From contig UQKL01000013.1 in NCBI GenBank assembly GCA_900541695.1, positions 5,475 to 69,474 on the forward strand: a stretch of 64,000 bases of DNA, written 5' to 3'. The position numbers and the translations under genes are program-made. The notes beneath the pieces were generated by a model, which ran no database searches, was not told where the DNA came from, and saw nothing but the letters and a program-made list of their open reading frames with translations. This DNA comes from an uncultured Collinsella sp. (GTDB lineage: Bacteria > Actinomycetota > Coriobacteriia > Coriobacteriales > Coriobacteriaceae). Below, in pieces: positions 1-8,585 of the stretch (positions within the stretch are counted from its first letter, which is position 1; each line of letters begins with the position of its first letter).

Positions 1-141
1 CTGGTGTAGACCAGATGCGGCGTTGTTAAACGCTGCGTTGTCGAATGGAAACGGTGCCGCAATCTTGGAAACGGCGCGGCAACGGACGCGAAACGAACGG
101 GAAATACGCGAGCAAGGGAGCCGTGAGCGTACCCATCCCGG
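1..141. other. No gene seen
   Basis: This stretch lies 3' of the minus-strand membrane protein gene at the left edge of the window. I see no convincing open frame, terminator or repeat in it. Confidence 0.4.
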
Positions 142-1161
142 CTAGTGCCGAAACAGCTCGTGGGCGCGGTCGCGGAGATTAGTTGCTCGAATGACACCTT
201 CGTAGCGATTGATGCGCAGACGCGGGAAGGCATTGAAGAAGCGCAGGTCGCGGCGGCTGAGCGACACGCTCGGCACCGGACGGCTCATGCGCTTGCCGGC
301 AAGGCGACGACTGAGCGACGGACGCGGCATGCTCGGCGCGGCATCGGCCACGCGGCGGGCAGCGAGCGCCAGGCCGCGAGCACCATCCGAGATAAACATC
401 GGCATCAAAGCCTTCTCGCGCAGGGCATCGAGCGCGGCGTCACCCAGCTCGGCCAGCCACGCGTTAACGGCACGGCTACGGATGTGCGTCTGTGCCACCG
501 AGTCAATCGTAGAATCGGGAATACGTTCGAGCATTGAGTCCGAGGCATCGGCAAGCGACTCATTGATGCGGTCGGCAAGGTCGGCCCGGACCCGCTCCAG
601 CTGATCAGACAGACGCCGCCAGCTCGCCAACGAGCACACCGCGTCGACCATCATCGCGACCGCGACGATAAAGGCGGACAGCCGCACAATCAGCACCGGC
701 AGATGGCCAAGCAGCCCCAGCAATGCCGGCTCCACTAAACGGCAAATACACAACGCACCCAAGCCAAACGCGCAGGCCCAGTACAGGCAGATGCGTCCGT
801 GCAAGTTAAACGGCAGGTGCGAGTAATCCCAAAAGCGAGCGCCCGTTGTTTTTTCCAACAGCACGCCTACGCTGTACTCAATCACGCTGCATACGAGCGC
901 TGCAGCGACAAACTGGCTCGAGGCATCCGGAATCCCACGCAACAGCAGCCAGCAGGCAATGCCGCCCACACCATAGATAGGACAACACGGCCCCAGCAAA
1001 AAGCCACTGTTGGCAAATCGTCCGTGATTGAGCATGGCGCATACTGTCGACTCCCATGCCCAACCGCAAAACCCGTAAAAGGCAAACGAGAGCACCAGTG
1101 CCGAGAGTGGGCAGGCGGCAAGCGTCGCGCCGTCAAATGCCATGTCGATCGCGGTCCCCAC
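142..1161 (-). CDS. CmpB-family (PF06541-like) multi-pass membrane protein
   Basis: The 339-residue product has about five or six hydrophobic segments in its first 180 residues, with the pattern FxFYGFxGWxWES, then GFLLGPxxPIYGxGG and later a VLLEKTTGARFWDYS stretch. These are typical of the family annotated as 'putative ABC transporter permease / CmpB'. The C-terminal 150 residues are charged and predicted cytosolic, with many Arg, Ala and Ser. The GTG start at 1161 has a GGAGAGGG ribosome site about seven bases upstream; an in-frame ATG at 1143 is the alternative. It lies three bases after the HD-hydrolase gene, so the two are probably co-transcribed. The molecular function of this family is not established, and the transporter label is only historical. 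Confidence 0.75.
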   Translation of the reverse strand: MGTAIDMAFDGATLAACPLSALVLSFAFYGFCGWAWESTVCAMLNHGRFANSGFLLGPCCPIYGVGGIACWLLLRGIPDASSQFVAAALVCSVIEYSVGVLLEKTTGARFWDYSHLPFNLHGRICLYWACAFGLGALCICRLVEPALLGLLGHLPVLIVRLSAFIVAVAMMVDAVCSLASWRRLSDQLERVRADLADRINESLADASDSMLERIPDSTIDSVAQTHIRSRAVNAWLAELGDAALDALREKALMPMFISDGARGLALAARRVADAAPSMPRPSLSRRLAGKRMSRPVPSVSLSRRDLRFFNAFPRLRINRYEGVIRATNLRDRAHELFRH

Positions 1162-1164
1162 CGT

Positions 1165-1701
1165 CTACCCTCTCCTCTTCTCGCTCGATTCTTTTCTCAC
1201 GCTATCGTCCGTCTCGTCCATGCGCGGCAGGCGGCCGGCGACCGTCTCACGCAGAGCACACCATTTATCCGCCAGGCAAACAATCCACGCCTCGCGACAC
1301 GTCGGCGGCACGGGCACCAGCGGAAACATATGCCGCACGATGATATTCCGCTCGCGCAACGTCAGCTCAAAATCTTCCTCGGCACGCGCCAGGGCAAAAA
1401 ACGGATGCCGAAATCCGTGCAGGCGATGGCTCGGATCGGGATCGTGCCAGTCATAGAGAAAGTAATCGTGTAACAAGGCTCCGCGCAGCAGCGAGGCACG
1501 GTCGATCGAAATGCCAGCACGGCCCAAGTGCTCGGCAAAGGACAGACTTGCCCGTGCCACCGAGGTCACATGTGCATAGACCGTCACGTCGCCATGCTGG
1601 ATAAACTCGCGCGTCAGGTCCAAGCGGCCCGCCTGGGCGAGCTGGCGGGCGGCATCGTCGACCTCGTGCGCGATTTTCTCGGCACGAACGGCATCGGACA
1701 T
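1165..1701 (-). CDS. HD-domain hydrolase
   Basis: The 178-residue protein carries an HD-type metal-dependent phosphohydrolase fold. Visible motifs are an early H (VYAHVTSVARASLSFAEHLG), the paired HD in LLHDYFLYDWHD, and a later ADKWCALRE helix. The family hydrolyses nucleotides or phosphate esters, but the substrate here cannot be told. The ATG at 1701 is preferred over an upstream in-frame start because a GGAGGGAGG ribosome site precedes it closely. It is upstream of, and nearly adjacent to, the CmpB-like membrane gene, which suggests a two-gene operon. Confidence 0.75.
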   Translation of the reverse strand: MSDAVRAEKIAHEVDDAARQLAQAGRLDLTREFIQHGDVTVYAHVTSVARASLSFAEHLGRAGISIDRASLLRGALLHDYFLYDWHDPDPSHRLHGFRHPFFALARAEEDFELTLRERNIIVRHMFPLVPVPPTCREAWIVCLADKWCALRETVAGRLPRMDETDDSVRKESSEKRRG

Positions 1702-1928
1702 GCTGCCTCCCTCCAGCGGCTCACGGCGGCAAGCCACGGCCTGCACGTATTGAAAAAATCATCATCGAATCTATCAGTATGGCATCGGACAAAACGTTTT
1801 GCCCCACCAGTTGTCGAATTACCGCGCCGCCGTCACATATCAAACGCCAAAATGTGCGAGACTGTCTTGTGCAATTGTGTCGGCCGAGGGAGCGCCGGCG
1901 CTCGATTCGCATGGAGTAACCCACAACG

Positions 1929-3710
1929 ATGCTGCTTACGCAAACGACAACGCCCGAGGACGTCAAGGCTCTCGACCGCGCCGAGCTTCCGCTGCTCTGC
2001 GGCGAGATTCGCCACGCCATCCTCGAAAGCTCCGCCGCTGTCGGCGGACACGTTGCCCCCAACCTGGGCGTCGTTGAGCTTACGGTTGCGCTTCATCGCG
2101 TGTTTAACTCCCCTATCGACAAGATTGTCTTTGACGTTTCGCACCAGACCTACGCCCACAAGGCGCTGACCGGGCGCGCGTATACCTATATCGATCCGGA
2201 ACGTTTTGGCGAGGCTTCTGGCTTTGCCAATCCCGACGAGTCCGAGCACGACCTGTTCGCCATGGGCCACACCTCCACATCGGTGAGCCTGGGCTGCGGC
2301 TTGGCACACGCCCGCGATCTGGCGGGCGACAGCTACAACGTCATCACCATCATTGGCGACGGCTCGCTTTCGGGCGGCTTGGCGTTTGAGGGCTTCAACA
2401 ATGCCGCCGAACTCGACAGCAACCTGATCATCATCGTCAACGATAACGACCAGTCCATCGCCGAGAACCACGGTGGCCTCTATCGCAATCTGGCCGAGCT
2501 GCGCACCAGCAACGGCACCTGTGAGCGCAACGTTTTCCGCGCGATGGGGCTCGACTACCGCTATCTGGACGCCGGTAACGATGTGTTGGCCCTAGTCGAC
2601 ACGCTGCAGGAGCTGCACGATATCGATCACCCCATCGTGCTGCACGTCTCCACCGCCAAGGGCAAGGGCTTTGAGCCAGCCCAGAACGACCCCGAACGCT
2701 GGCATCACGTGGGTCCGTTTGACATGGCAACCGGGCGCAAGCTCTGCCCGGGCCATCCGAGCGAGCCTGCGCCGCGCACCTATGCCGACATTACGGGCGA
2801 GGCGCTCAGCGCCGCCATCGAGCGCGATCCACAGGTCGTTGGCATCACGGCCGCCACGCCCTACATTATGGGCTTTACACCCGAGCTTCGCGCTGCCGCC
2901 GGCAAACAGTTCGTCGATGTGGGCATTGCCGAGGAGCACGCCGTGACCTTTGCCACCGCGCTTGCGCGCTCGGGCGCCAAGCCAGTCTTTGGTGTGTACG
3001 GTACGTTTTTGCAGCGCGCCTACGACGAGCTGTGGCACGACCTGTGCCTCAACGACGCCCCCGCAACCATCCTGGTGTTTGGCGCGTCAATCTTTGGCAC
3101 CACGTCCGAGACGCACCTCTCGTTCTTTGATATTTCTATGCTGGGCGGTCTTCCCAACATGCGCTACCTGGCGCCGGCTTGCATGGAGGAATACCTGTCC
3201 ATGCTAAGCTGGTCGCTCGATCACCGCGAGCATCCCGTGGCGATTCGCGTGCCGGGCATTGGCTTGGTAAGCCGCCCCGATCTTGCGCCCGCCGAAGACA
3301 CCGATTACAGCGCCGTTCGCTACAACGTGGTGCGCCAGGGTCGCGACGTTGCTGTGCTCGCGCTCGGCGATTTCTTTGAGCTGGGCGAGCGCGTGACAAA
3401 CCGCCTGGCTGCTGAGTACGGCATCGAGGCCACACTCGTCAACCCGCGCTTTGCAACCGAGCTCGACCGCGAGTTCCTCGACAGCCTTGCCGTCGAGCAT
3501 CGCGTTGTCGTCACCCTCGAGGACGGCATCTTGGACGGCGGCTGGGGCGAACGCGTGGCATGTTATTTGGCCTGTACGCCGCTGCGCACCCGCACCTTTG
3601 GCATCGCCAAGGGCTTCCCCGACCGCTACGACCCCAACGAGTTGCTCGCTCAGAACGGCATGACGGTCGAGAACATGGCCGCCGAAGCCGTGAGACTACT
3701 CAACGAGTAA
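1929..3710 (+). CDS. dxs: 1-deoxy-D-xylulose-5-phosphate synthase
   Basis: The 593-residue enzyme condenses pyruvate and glyceraldehyde 3-phosphate to DXP, the first step of the MEP isoprenoid pathway, using thiamine diphosphate. The thiamine-binding motif GDGSLSGGLAFEGFNNA, the N-terminal GGHVAPNLGVVELT block and the transketolase-like middle domain (VGIAEEHAVTFATALARSG) are all present, followed by a C-terminal transketolase domain. It is slightly shorter than the usual 620 residues. The ATG follows a GGAG about twelve bases upstream. It appears monocistronic and ends in a strong hairpin terminator. Confidence 0.95.
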   Translation: MLLTQTTTPEDVKALDRAELPLLCGEIRHAILESSAAVGGHVAPNLGVVELTVALHRVFNSPIDKIVFDVSHQTYAHKALTGRAYTYIDPERFGEASGFANPDESEHDLFAMGHTSTSVSLGCGLAHARDLAGDSYNVITIIGDGSLSGGLAFEGFNNAAELDSNLIIIVNDNDQSIAENHGGLYRNLAELRTSNGTCERNVFRAMGLDYRYLDAGNDVLALVDTLQELHDIDHPIVLHVSTAKGKGFEPAQNDPERWHHVGPFDMATGRKLCPGHPSEPAPRTYADITGEALSAAIERDPQVVGITAATPYIMGFTPELRAAAGKQFVDVGIAEEHAVTFATALARSGAKPVFGVYGTFLQRAYDELWHDLCLNDAPATILVFGASIFGTTSETHLSFFDISMLGGLPNMRYLAPACMEEYLSMLSWSLDHREHPVAIRVPGIGLVSRPDLAPAEDTDYSAVRYNVVRQGRDVAVLALGDFFELGERVTNRLAAEYGIEATLVNPRFATELDREFLDSLAVEHRVVVTLEDGILDGGWGERVACYLACTPLRTRTFGIAKGFPDRYDPNELLAQNGMTVENMAAEAVRLLNE

Positions 3711-3711
3711 G

Positions 3712-3752
3712 AAAACCTCCGCAAGGGAAGCATCCCTGCGGAGGTTTTTATT
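3712..3752 (+). terminator. Rho-independent terminator of dxs
   Basis: An AAAACCTCCGCA arm pairs with TGCGGAGGTTTT across a short loop, followed by a run of T. It lies just after the dxs stop codon and has A and T tracts on both sides. Confidence 0.9.
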
Positions 3753-3767
3753 TTCGCGACGCGATTA

Positions 3768-3983
3768 TCTCGATCTGTAACATCTAGAGGACAAATTCGC
3801 GTCTAACTGTTACAGATCTAGATAAGACGTCTTAGTCCCAGACCTTTGTCTCAATCTGTAACAGATAGAGACCTTTTGGCCGTCCAGATGTTACAGATTG
3901 AGACATTCGAATTCCCCTGAAGAGAAAATCTCGATCTGTAACAGTTACTCGGCAAAAATGGCTGCAGATGTTACAGATCGAGA
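3768..3983. repeat. Tandem array of three 80-bp palindromic units
   Basis: Forward arms close to TCTCGATCTGTAACA start at 3768, 3849 and 3929. Their inverted partners, close to TGTTACAGATCGAGA, lie at 3808-3822, 3889-3903 and 3969-3983. Each pair makes a 15-bp stem around a 25-bp loop whose sequence differs between units. Spacing is 81 and 80 bp, so this is a regular tandem of hairpins in the gap between the dxs terminator and the amino-acid transporter promoter. Confidence 0.85.
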
Positions 3984-4027
3984 CATAACAGCAAGGCATG
4001 CCGCTGCATCTGCAAGAACCACCACAA

Positions 4028-4051
4028 AGGTGCCTGTCCCTTTATGGTAGG
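4028..4051. repeat. Degenerate REP-like fragment
   Basis: GCCTGTCCCTTTATGGTAGGT resembles the right half of the dispersed REP-like element found elsewhere in the window (ACCTGTCCCTTTTTGGTAGGT at the 20.7 kb copy). The left half is missing. Confidence 0.45.
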
Positions 4052-4094
4052 TAGAATAACCCATAAGGTAAGTATGTTTCTGAGTTATTTCGTG

Positions 4095-4124
4095 TTGACC
4101 CATTTGAGCGCGATAGGGTATAAC
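4095..4124 (+). promoter_or_regulatory. Likely sigma-70-type promoter of the amino-acid ABC operon
   Basis: TTGACC at 4095-4100 and TATAAC at 4119-4124 are separated by 18 bp and lie 44 bases upstream of the binding-protein ATG. Confidence 0.65.
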
Positions 4125-4167
4125 TCTACTCAACCGCTAGGGATTTTATTGAGAAAGGTGTTCTACC

Positions 4168-5163
4168 ATGAGCAAGAACCTCTCCCAGCAGGTCGTTCTC
4201 GACCGCCGCGGCTTCGTTGCCGCCACCTTCGCAACCGTCGCCGGCCTTGGTCTTGCCGGCTGCTCCGACACCAGCGCCGAGGCCGACAAGGGTTCCGCCG
4301 CCGGCTCCTCCAAGAGCTCCAAGGATACCGAAGTTTCCGCCACGCTCGACGCCAAGGCATTCGACAAGCTCGTCGACAACGGCCCCAAGGCCGATGACGA
4401 CGCCATCGCCGCCAGCACCTGGGCCACGGCCGTTAAGGACGCCGGCGTCTTTAAGATCGGTGGCGTTCAGACCTCCACGCTCTTCTCCCTCCTCAACGAG
4501 AAAGACGGTCAGACCCGCGGCTTCGACGCCGGTATCGCACAGCTCCTGTCCAACTACATTCTGGGCGAGAACAAGGTCGAGATCACCCAGGTGACCTCGG
4601 ACACGCGCGAGTCTGTCCTGCAGAACGGCCAGGTCGACGCTGTCTTTGCCACCTACACCATTACCGACGAGCGCAAGAAGCTCGTCTCCTTCGCCGGCCC
4701 CTACTACTACACCCAGCAGGCCATCCTGGTGCTCGCCGATAACGACGACATCAAGAGCGTCGACGACCTGGCCGACAAGAACGTCGCCGTCCAGTCCGGC
4801 TCCAACGGCCCTGCCATCCTGGAGGAGTTCGCCCCCAAGGCCAGCCAGCAGGAGTTCAAGACCGACGAGGAGGCCCGCCAGGCACTCCAGCAGGGTCGTG
4901 TTGACGCCTACGTCATCGACAACAACATGCAGCAGAGCGCCCTGGTCCGCGAGCCCGGCAAGTACAAGATTGCCGGCAAGCCCTTCGGCAGCAAGGAGCC
5001 CTATGGCATCGGTCTGCCGCTCGATTCCGACGGCGTCGCCTTCGTTAACGACTTCCTTAAGAAGATCGAGGACGACGGCACCTGGACCGAGCTGTGGCAG
5101 ATCTGCATCGGCGACCGTACGGGCGACACCAATGTTCCCGAGCTGCCCGAGATCGGCGCCTAG
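4168..5163 (+). CDS. Amino-acid ABC transporter substrate-binding lipoprotein
   Basis: The 331-residue protein starts with a twin-arginine-like signal (DRRGFVAATFATVAGLGLAGC) ending in a lipobox LAGC, so it should be tethered outside the membrane by a lipidated Cys. A Ser/Lys-rich linker follows, then the periplasmic-binding fold of family 3 (FDAGIAQLLSNYIL; VFATYTITDERKKLVSFAGPYYYTQQ; DLADKNVAVQSGSNG). It should bind a polar amino acid such as glutamate, aspartate or glutamine and feed the two permeases and the ATPase downstream. A terminator-like hairpin after it would give more binding protein than permease, as is common for such operons. Confidence 0.9.
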   Translation: MSKNLSQQVVLDRRGFVAATFATVAGLGLAGCSDTSAEADKGSAAGSSKSSKDTEVSATLDAKAFDKLVDNGPKADDDAIAASTWATAVKDAGVFKIGGVQTSTLFSLLNEKDGQTRGFDAGIAQLLSNYILGENKVEITQVTSDTRESVLQNGQVDAVFATYTITDERKKLVSFAGPYYYTQQAILVLADNDDIKSVDDLADKNVAVQSGSNGPAILEEFAPKASQQEFKTDEEARQALQQGRVDAYVIDNNMQQSALVREPGKYKIAGKPFGSKEPYGIGLPLDSDGVAFVNDFLKKIEDDGTWTELWQICIGDRTGDTNVPELPEIGA

Positions 5164-5251
5164 GCAGCGAGCCTGGTAACGGCCGCTGCGAAACCATACG
5201 GAAACGCATGATGCGCTTTATTGCGGTAAACTGTTTCCTCACTGAGTTGTC

Positions 5252-5282
5252 GGGGCTTCCGTACACACGGGAGCCCCTTTCC
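5252..5282 (+). terminator. Intra-operon terminator/attenuating hairpin
   Basis: GGGGCTTCCGT pairs with ACGGGAGCCCC (one bulge), followed by TTTCCTT. It sits between the binding-protein gene and the first permease and is probably leaky. Confidence 0.7.
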
Positions 5283-5301
5283 TTATCGGCGGGAGGTCCG
5301 C

Positions 5302-5961
5302 ATGAGTCTCTCCGAGCTCTGGTCGCTCTATGGCCAGAACTATATCGACGCGCTGCTAGCAACCTGGGGCATGACGCTTGAGTCGTTTGCCATCGCCATG
5401 GTGCTGGCCGTCGCCGTCACCGTGATGCGCGTGTCGCCGCTCAAGCCGCTGCGCGTCTTTGGCGACCTGTATGTCCAGGTCTTCCGTAACATCCCCGGCA
5501 TCGCACTGCTCATCATCGTCGTCTATGCGCTGCCGCCGCTCAAGGTCGTCCTACCCTACCGCACCTGCGTTATCGTCGCCACGGTTCTTTTGGGCTCGGC
5601 CTTTGGCTCCGAGAACTTTATGAGCGGCATCAACACCGTCGGCGTCGGTCAGGTCGAAGCCGCACGTTCGCTCGGCATGAGCTTCAGCCGTATCCTCGCC
5701 AAGATCGTGATTCCGCAGGCGCTGCGCTCGAGCGTGTTGCCCATGACCAACCTCTTTATCGCCGTCATGCTCACCACCGCGCTCGGCAGTCAGGTGCCGT
5801 TGCAACCGCAGGAGCTCACCGGCGTGGTGAGCTACATCAACACGCGCTCGCTCGGCGGCGTCGCCGCGTTCTTTATCTCGGCGCTCGGCTACCTGGGCAC
5901 GGCCTTTGTGGTGAGCCACATTGGCAACTACATCGATAAGAAGGTGAGGATCCTCCGATGA
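5302..5961 (+). CDS. Amino-acid ABC transporter permease (His/Glu/Gln/Arg type)
   Basis: The 219-residue integral membrane protein has the usual five-segment layout of the HisMQ/GlnP family. The cytoplasmic EAA loop is visible as GQVEAARSLGMSFSRILAKIVIPQALR, which contacts the ATPase. It starts 20 bases after the intra-operon hairpin with a GGGAGG ribosome site. Its stop overlaps the next permease start by four bases (ATGA), indicating translational coupling. The two permeases likely form a heterodimeric pore. Confidence 0.9.
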   Translation: MSLSELWSLYGQNYIDALLATWGMTLESFAIAMVLAVAVTVMRVSPLKPLRVFGDLYVQVFRNIPGIALLIIVVYALPPLKVVLPYRTCVIVATVLLGSAFGSENFMSGINTVGVGQVEAARSLGMSFSRILAKIVIPQALRSSVLPMTNLFIAVMLTTALGSQVPLQPQELTGVVSYINTRSLGGVAAFFISALGYLGTAFVVSHIGNYIDKKVRILR

Positions 5962-6791
5962 GCAAGCACTCCACCTCCGCGCTCACCATGCGCGATGCGC
6001 TCTACGAGGCTCCCGGCCCCAAGATGCGCGCCAAGATTCGCATCGGCACCGCCATCTCGCTTGTTGCCGTCGCCGTGCTCGTCGCCCTCGTGTTGCAGCG
6101 CTTTTATGTGACCGGCCAGCTTTCGGTTCACTATTGGTTTTTCTTTACGCACCTCACCACCTGGAAGTTCCTGCTTGCCGGCTTTGAGGGCACCGTTAAA
6201 GTCGCACTCACCGCTGGCGCCATCGCGCTGGTGCTGGGCTTAGCCCTTATGCTCGGCCGTACCAGCGACATTAAGCCGCTGCAGCTGGTCTGCCGCGTGC
6301 TCACCGATTTCTTCCGCGGCGTACCGAGCCTGTTGTTCATCTACTTCTTCTTTTTGGTGCTGCCCCAGTACAAGATCGCGCTGCCGTCGTTTTGGATGCT
6401 CACGCTTCCCGTCGCGCTCGCTGCAGCTGGCGTACTTGCCGAGATCTTCCGTGCCGGCGTCAACGCCGTGCCGCGCGGCCAGGTCGAGGCCGCCCAGGCA
6501 CTCGGTCTCTCCAAAGCTAAAATCACCTTTAAAATCGTGTTGCCGCAGGCTATCCGGTTTATCATTCCGTCGTTGATTTCGCAGCTCGTGGTCGTAGTCA
6601 AAGACACCACCGTGGCCTACGTGGTGAGCTACCCCGACCTCATGCAAAACGCCCGCGTGCTCATTACCAACTACGACGCCCTCGTGTCGGTCTACCTGGT
6701 TATCGCGGTCATCTACATCCTCATCAACGTCGCGATCAACAAGGCCGCTGTCTATGTTTCGCACAAGACCGGCGCGACCATCATCCGCTAA
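5958..6791 (+). CDS. Amino-acid ABC transporter permease, second subunit
   Basis: The 277-residue partner permease has an N-terminal extension of about 45 residues before its first membrane segment. The EAA loop reads GQVEAAQALGLSKAKITFKIVLPQAIR, and FFRGVPSLLFIYFFF is the conserved segment preceding it. The start overlaps the stop of the first permease. The ATPase gene follows after 36 bases. Confidence 0.9.
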   Translation: MSKHSTSALTMRDALYEAPGPKMRAKIRIGTAISLVAVAVLVALVLQRFYVTGQLSVHYWFFFTHLTTWKFLLAGFEGTVKVALTAGAIALVLGLALMLGRTSDIKPLQLVCRVLTDFFRGVPSLLFIYFFFLVLPQYKIALPSFWMLTLPVALAAAGVLAEIFRAGVNAVPRGQVEAAQALGLSKAKITFKIVLPQAIRFIIPSLISQLVVVVKDTTVAYVVSYPDLMQNARVLITNYDALVSVYLVIAVIYILINVAINKAAVYVSHKTGATIIR

Positions 6792-6827
6792 CGCTTTACC
6801 ATTTCGAGTCATAAGGAGCCGAGCACC

Positions 6828-7592
6828 ATGGCACAGAGCACCTCTTCCACCGGCAATCAGCCGCTGATCGAGCTCAGGCACGTCGATAAGCACTACGGCG
6901 ATCTGCACGTTCTCAACGACATCAATCTCTCGGTCGACCGCGGCGAGGTCGTCGTTGTGATCGGACCCTCGGGCTCGGGCAAGTCGACCATGTGCCGAAC
7001 CATCAATCGCCTGGAAACCATCGACTCAGGCGAGATCCTCATCGAGGGCGAGCCCCTGCCACAGGAAGGCAAGGATCTTGCCCGCATGCGTGCCGAGTTG
7101 GGCATGGTATTTCAGCAGTTCAACCTGTTTGCACATATGACCGTACTGCAGAACGTCATGCTGGGACCGGTCGATGTGCTGGGCGTCTCCAAGGAGGAAG
7201 CTCGTGAGCGCGCCATGGACCTGCTGGGCCGCGTGGGCGTTGCCGAGCAGGCCGATAAGGTGCCCGCACAGCTCTCGGGCGGCCAGCAACAGCGTGTAGC
7301 CATCGCACGTTCGCTTGCCATGCAACCCAAGGCCATGCTTTTTGACGAGCCCACGAGCGCCCTTGACCCCGAAATGATCAACGAGGTGCTCGAGGTCATG
7401 GTCCGTCTGGCCCAGCAGGGCATGACGATGATCGTCATCACGCACGAGATGAACTTCGCCCGCCGCGTGGCCGACCGCGTCGTGTTTATGGCCGACGGCC
7501 AGATCGTGGAAACCGGCACACCCGACGAGTTCTTCGACCACCCCAAGACCAAGCGCGCCCAGGACTTCCTCAACTCCATTAAGGGCCACTAG
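6828..7592 (+). CDS. Amino-acid ABC transporter ATP-binding protein (GlnQ type)
   Basis: The 254-residue ATPase has Walker [11 protein letters not shown]-loop FQQFNLF, signature LSGGQQQR, Walker [12 protein letters not shown] and switch His in ITHEMNFA, all intact. The order and spacing match GlnQ/HisP proteins that power polar amino-acid uptake. An AAGGAGC ribosome site precedes the ATG. It is the last transporter gene of the operon. Confidence 0.93.
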   Translation: MAQSTSSTGNQPLIELRHVDKHYGDLHVLNDINLSVDRGEVVVVIGPSGSGKSTMCRTINRLETIDSGEILIEGEPLPQEGKDLARMRAELGMVFQQFNLFAHMTVLQNVMLGPVDVLGVSKEEARERAMDLLGRVGVAEQADKVPAQLSGGQQQRVAIARSLAMQPKAMLFDEPTSALDPEMINEVLEVMVRLAQQGMTMIVITHEMNFARRVADRVVFMADGQIVETGTPDEFFDHPKTKRAQDFLNSIKGH

Positions 7593-7679
7593 CCCAATTG
7601 CCACGCGGGCAAATTCATCAGTAACGTTTGTCCCGCGCCACCCCTGTGCCATGTCCACCCGGATTCGAAAGCCGCACCC

Positions 7680-8489
7680 ATGATCGGAACCCGCACCTCA
7701 TCGTCCTACACTCCGCACGTCGACGTCGATCCCGCTGACCGCCCGCTTATCCTGGTAGCACCACGCTGGGAAGAAGCGAAGCCCTATTTGAGCGAGACGC
7801 TCTCCCCCAACGAGGAGATTGCGAGCGTATTTGTCGACGCCATTCTTGCCGCCGGCGGTCTGCCGCTGCAGATGTCCATCACCGAGGACATTGAGGTCAT
7901 CCGTCATTACGTCGATATCGCCGACGGCATCGCCATTCCCGGCGGCCCCGATGTCAATCCCAAACGTTGGGGCGATGATCGACCCTACGACCCCACCCTC
8001 TGCTGCGAGATCCGCGATAGTTTTGAGTTTAAGCTGGTCAGCGAGGTGCTCCGTGCCAAAAAGCCGCTCTTTACCACCTGCCGCGGCACGCAACTGCTCA
8101 ACGTCGCCACCGGCGGCACCCTGTGCATGGACGTGCCGAGCCTGGGCGCGCGCGAGGGCCGCACGCAGTGGCGCCATACCCACGTGCTCAACGACCCTGT
8201 GCATCCTGTCGAGGTCGTGCCGGGCTCGCTGCTGGAGCGCGCGGTTGGCGGGCACAGGCTGATCCAGACCAACTCCGCACACCACTGCTGCGTCGATCGT
8301 CTGGGTAAGAGCACGCGCTTGGTCGCCAAGGCAACCGACGGCGTTCCCGAGTGCATCGAAGTCGAAGGCCAGCCGTTCTGTCTGGGCGTGCAATGGCATC
8401 CCGAGTACACCTGGCAGACGCTCGAGACCGACTTTAACCTGTGGAAGTCGTTTGTCGAGGCAGCAGCTAAGGTAAAGCAGGCTCGCTAG
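7680..8489 (+). CDS. Class I glutamine amidotransferase-like hydrolase (peptidase C26, PuuD-like)
   Basis: The 269-residue protein shows the gamma-glutamyl hydrolase pattern. The oxyanion region GIAIPGGPDVNPKRWGD, a nucleophilic Cys in TTCRGTQLLNVATGG, and the His-Glu pair in GVQWHPEYTW are all present. Relatives remove gamma-linked glutamate from GABA or folate conjugates. Its place 87 bases after a polar amino-acid importer suggests it processes imported gamma-glutamyl compounds, but this is inference. The ribosome site before the assigned ATG is weak. Confidence 0.8.
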   Translation: MIGTRTSSSYTPHVDVDPADRPLILVAPRWEEAKPYLSETLSPNEEIASVFVDAILAAGGLPLQMSITEDIEVIRHYVDIADGIAIPGGPDVNPKRWGDDRPYDPTLCCEIRDSFEFKLVSEVLRAKKPLFTTCRGTQLLNVATGGTLCMDVPSLGAREGRTQWRHTHVLNDPVHPVEVVPGSLLERAVGGHRLIQTNSAHHCCVDRLGKSTRLVAKATDGVPECIEVEGQPFCLGVQWHPEYTWQTLETDFNLWKSFVEAAAKVKQAR

Positions 8490-8519
8490 CTCGCAAAGCA
8501 CAGAGGCTAAATCATTCCA

Positions 8520-8562
8520 TGTCAGGGGGCGGACACCAGCTACGGTGCCCGCCCCTGAATTT
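8520..8562. terminator. Convergent hairpin, probably a bidirectional terminator
   Basis: CAGGGGGCGGACAC pairs with GTGCCCGCCCCTG around an eight-base loop between two convergent genes (C26 hydrolase and peptide exporter). The T tract is weak on both strands. Confidence 0.55.
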
Positions 8563-8585
8563 GATATGCTCGGTCCACTAACCCG

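Noticed and set aside
3768..3983. A CRISPR array
   Set aside because: Only three units, each itself a long palindrome with unequal loops, no cas genes and no 30-40 bp repeat-spacer pattern.
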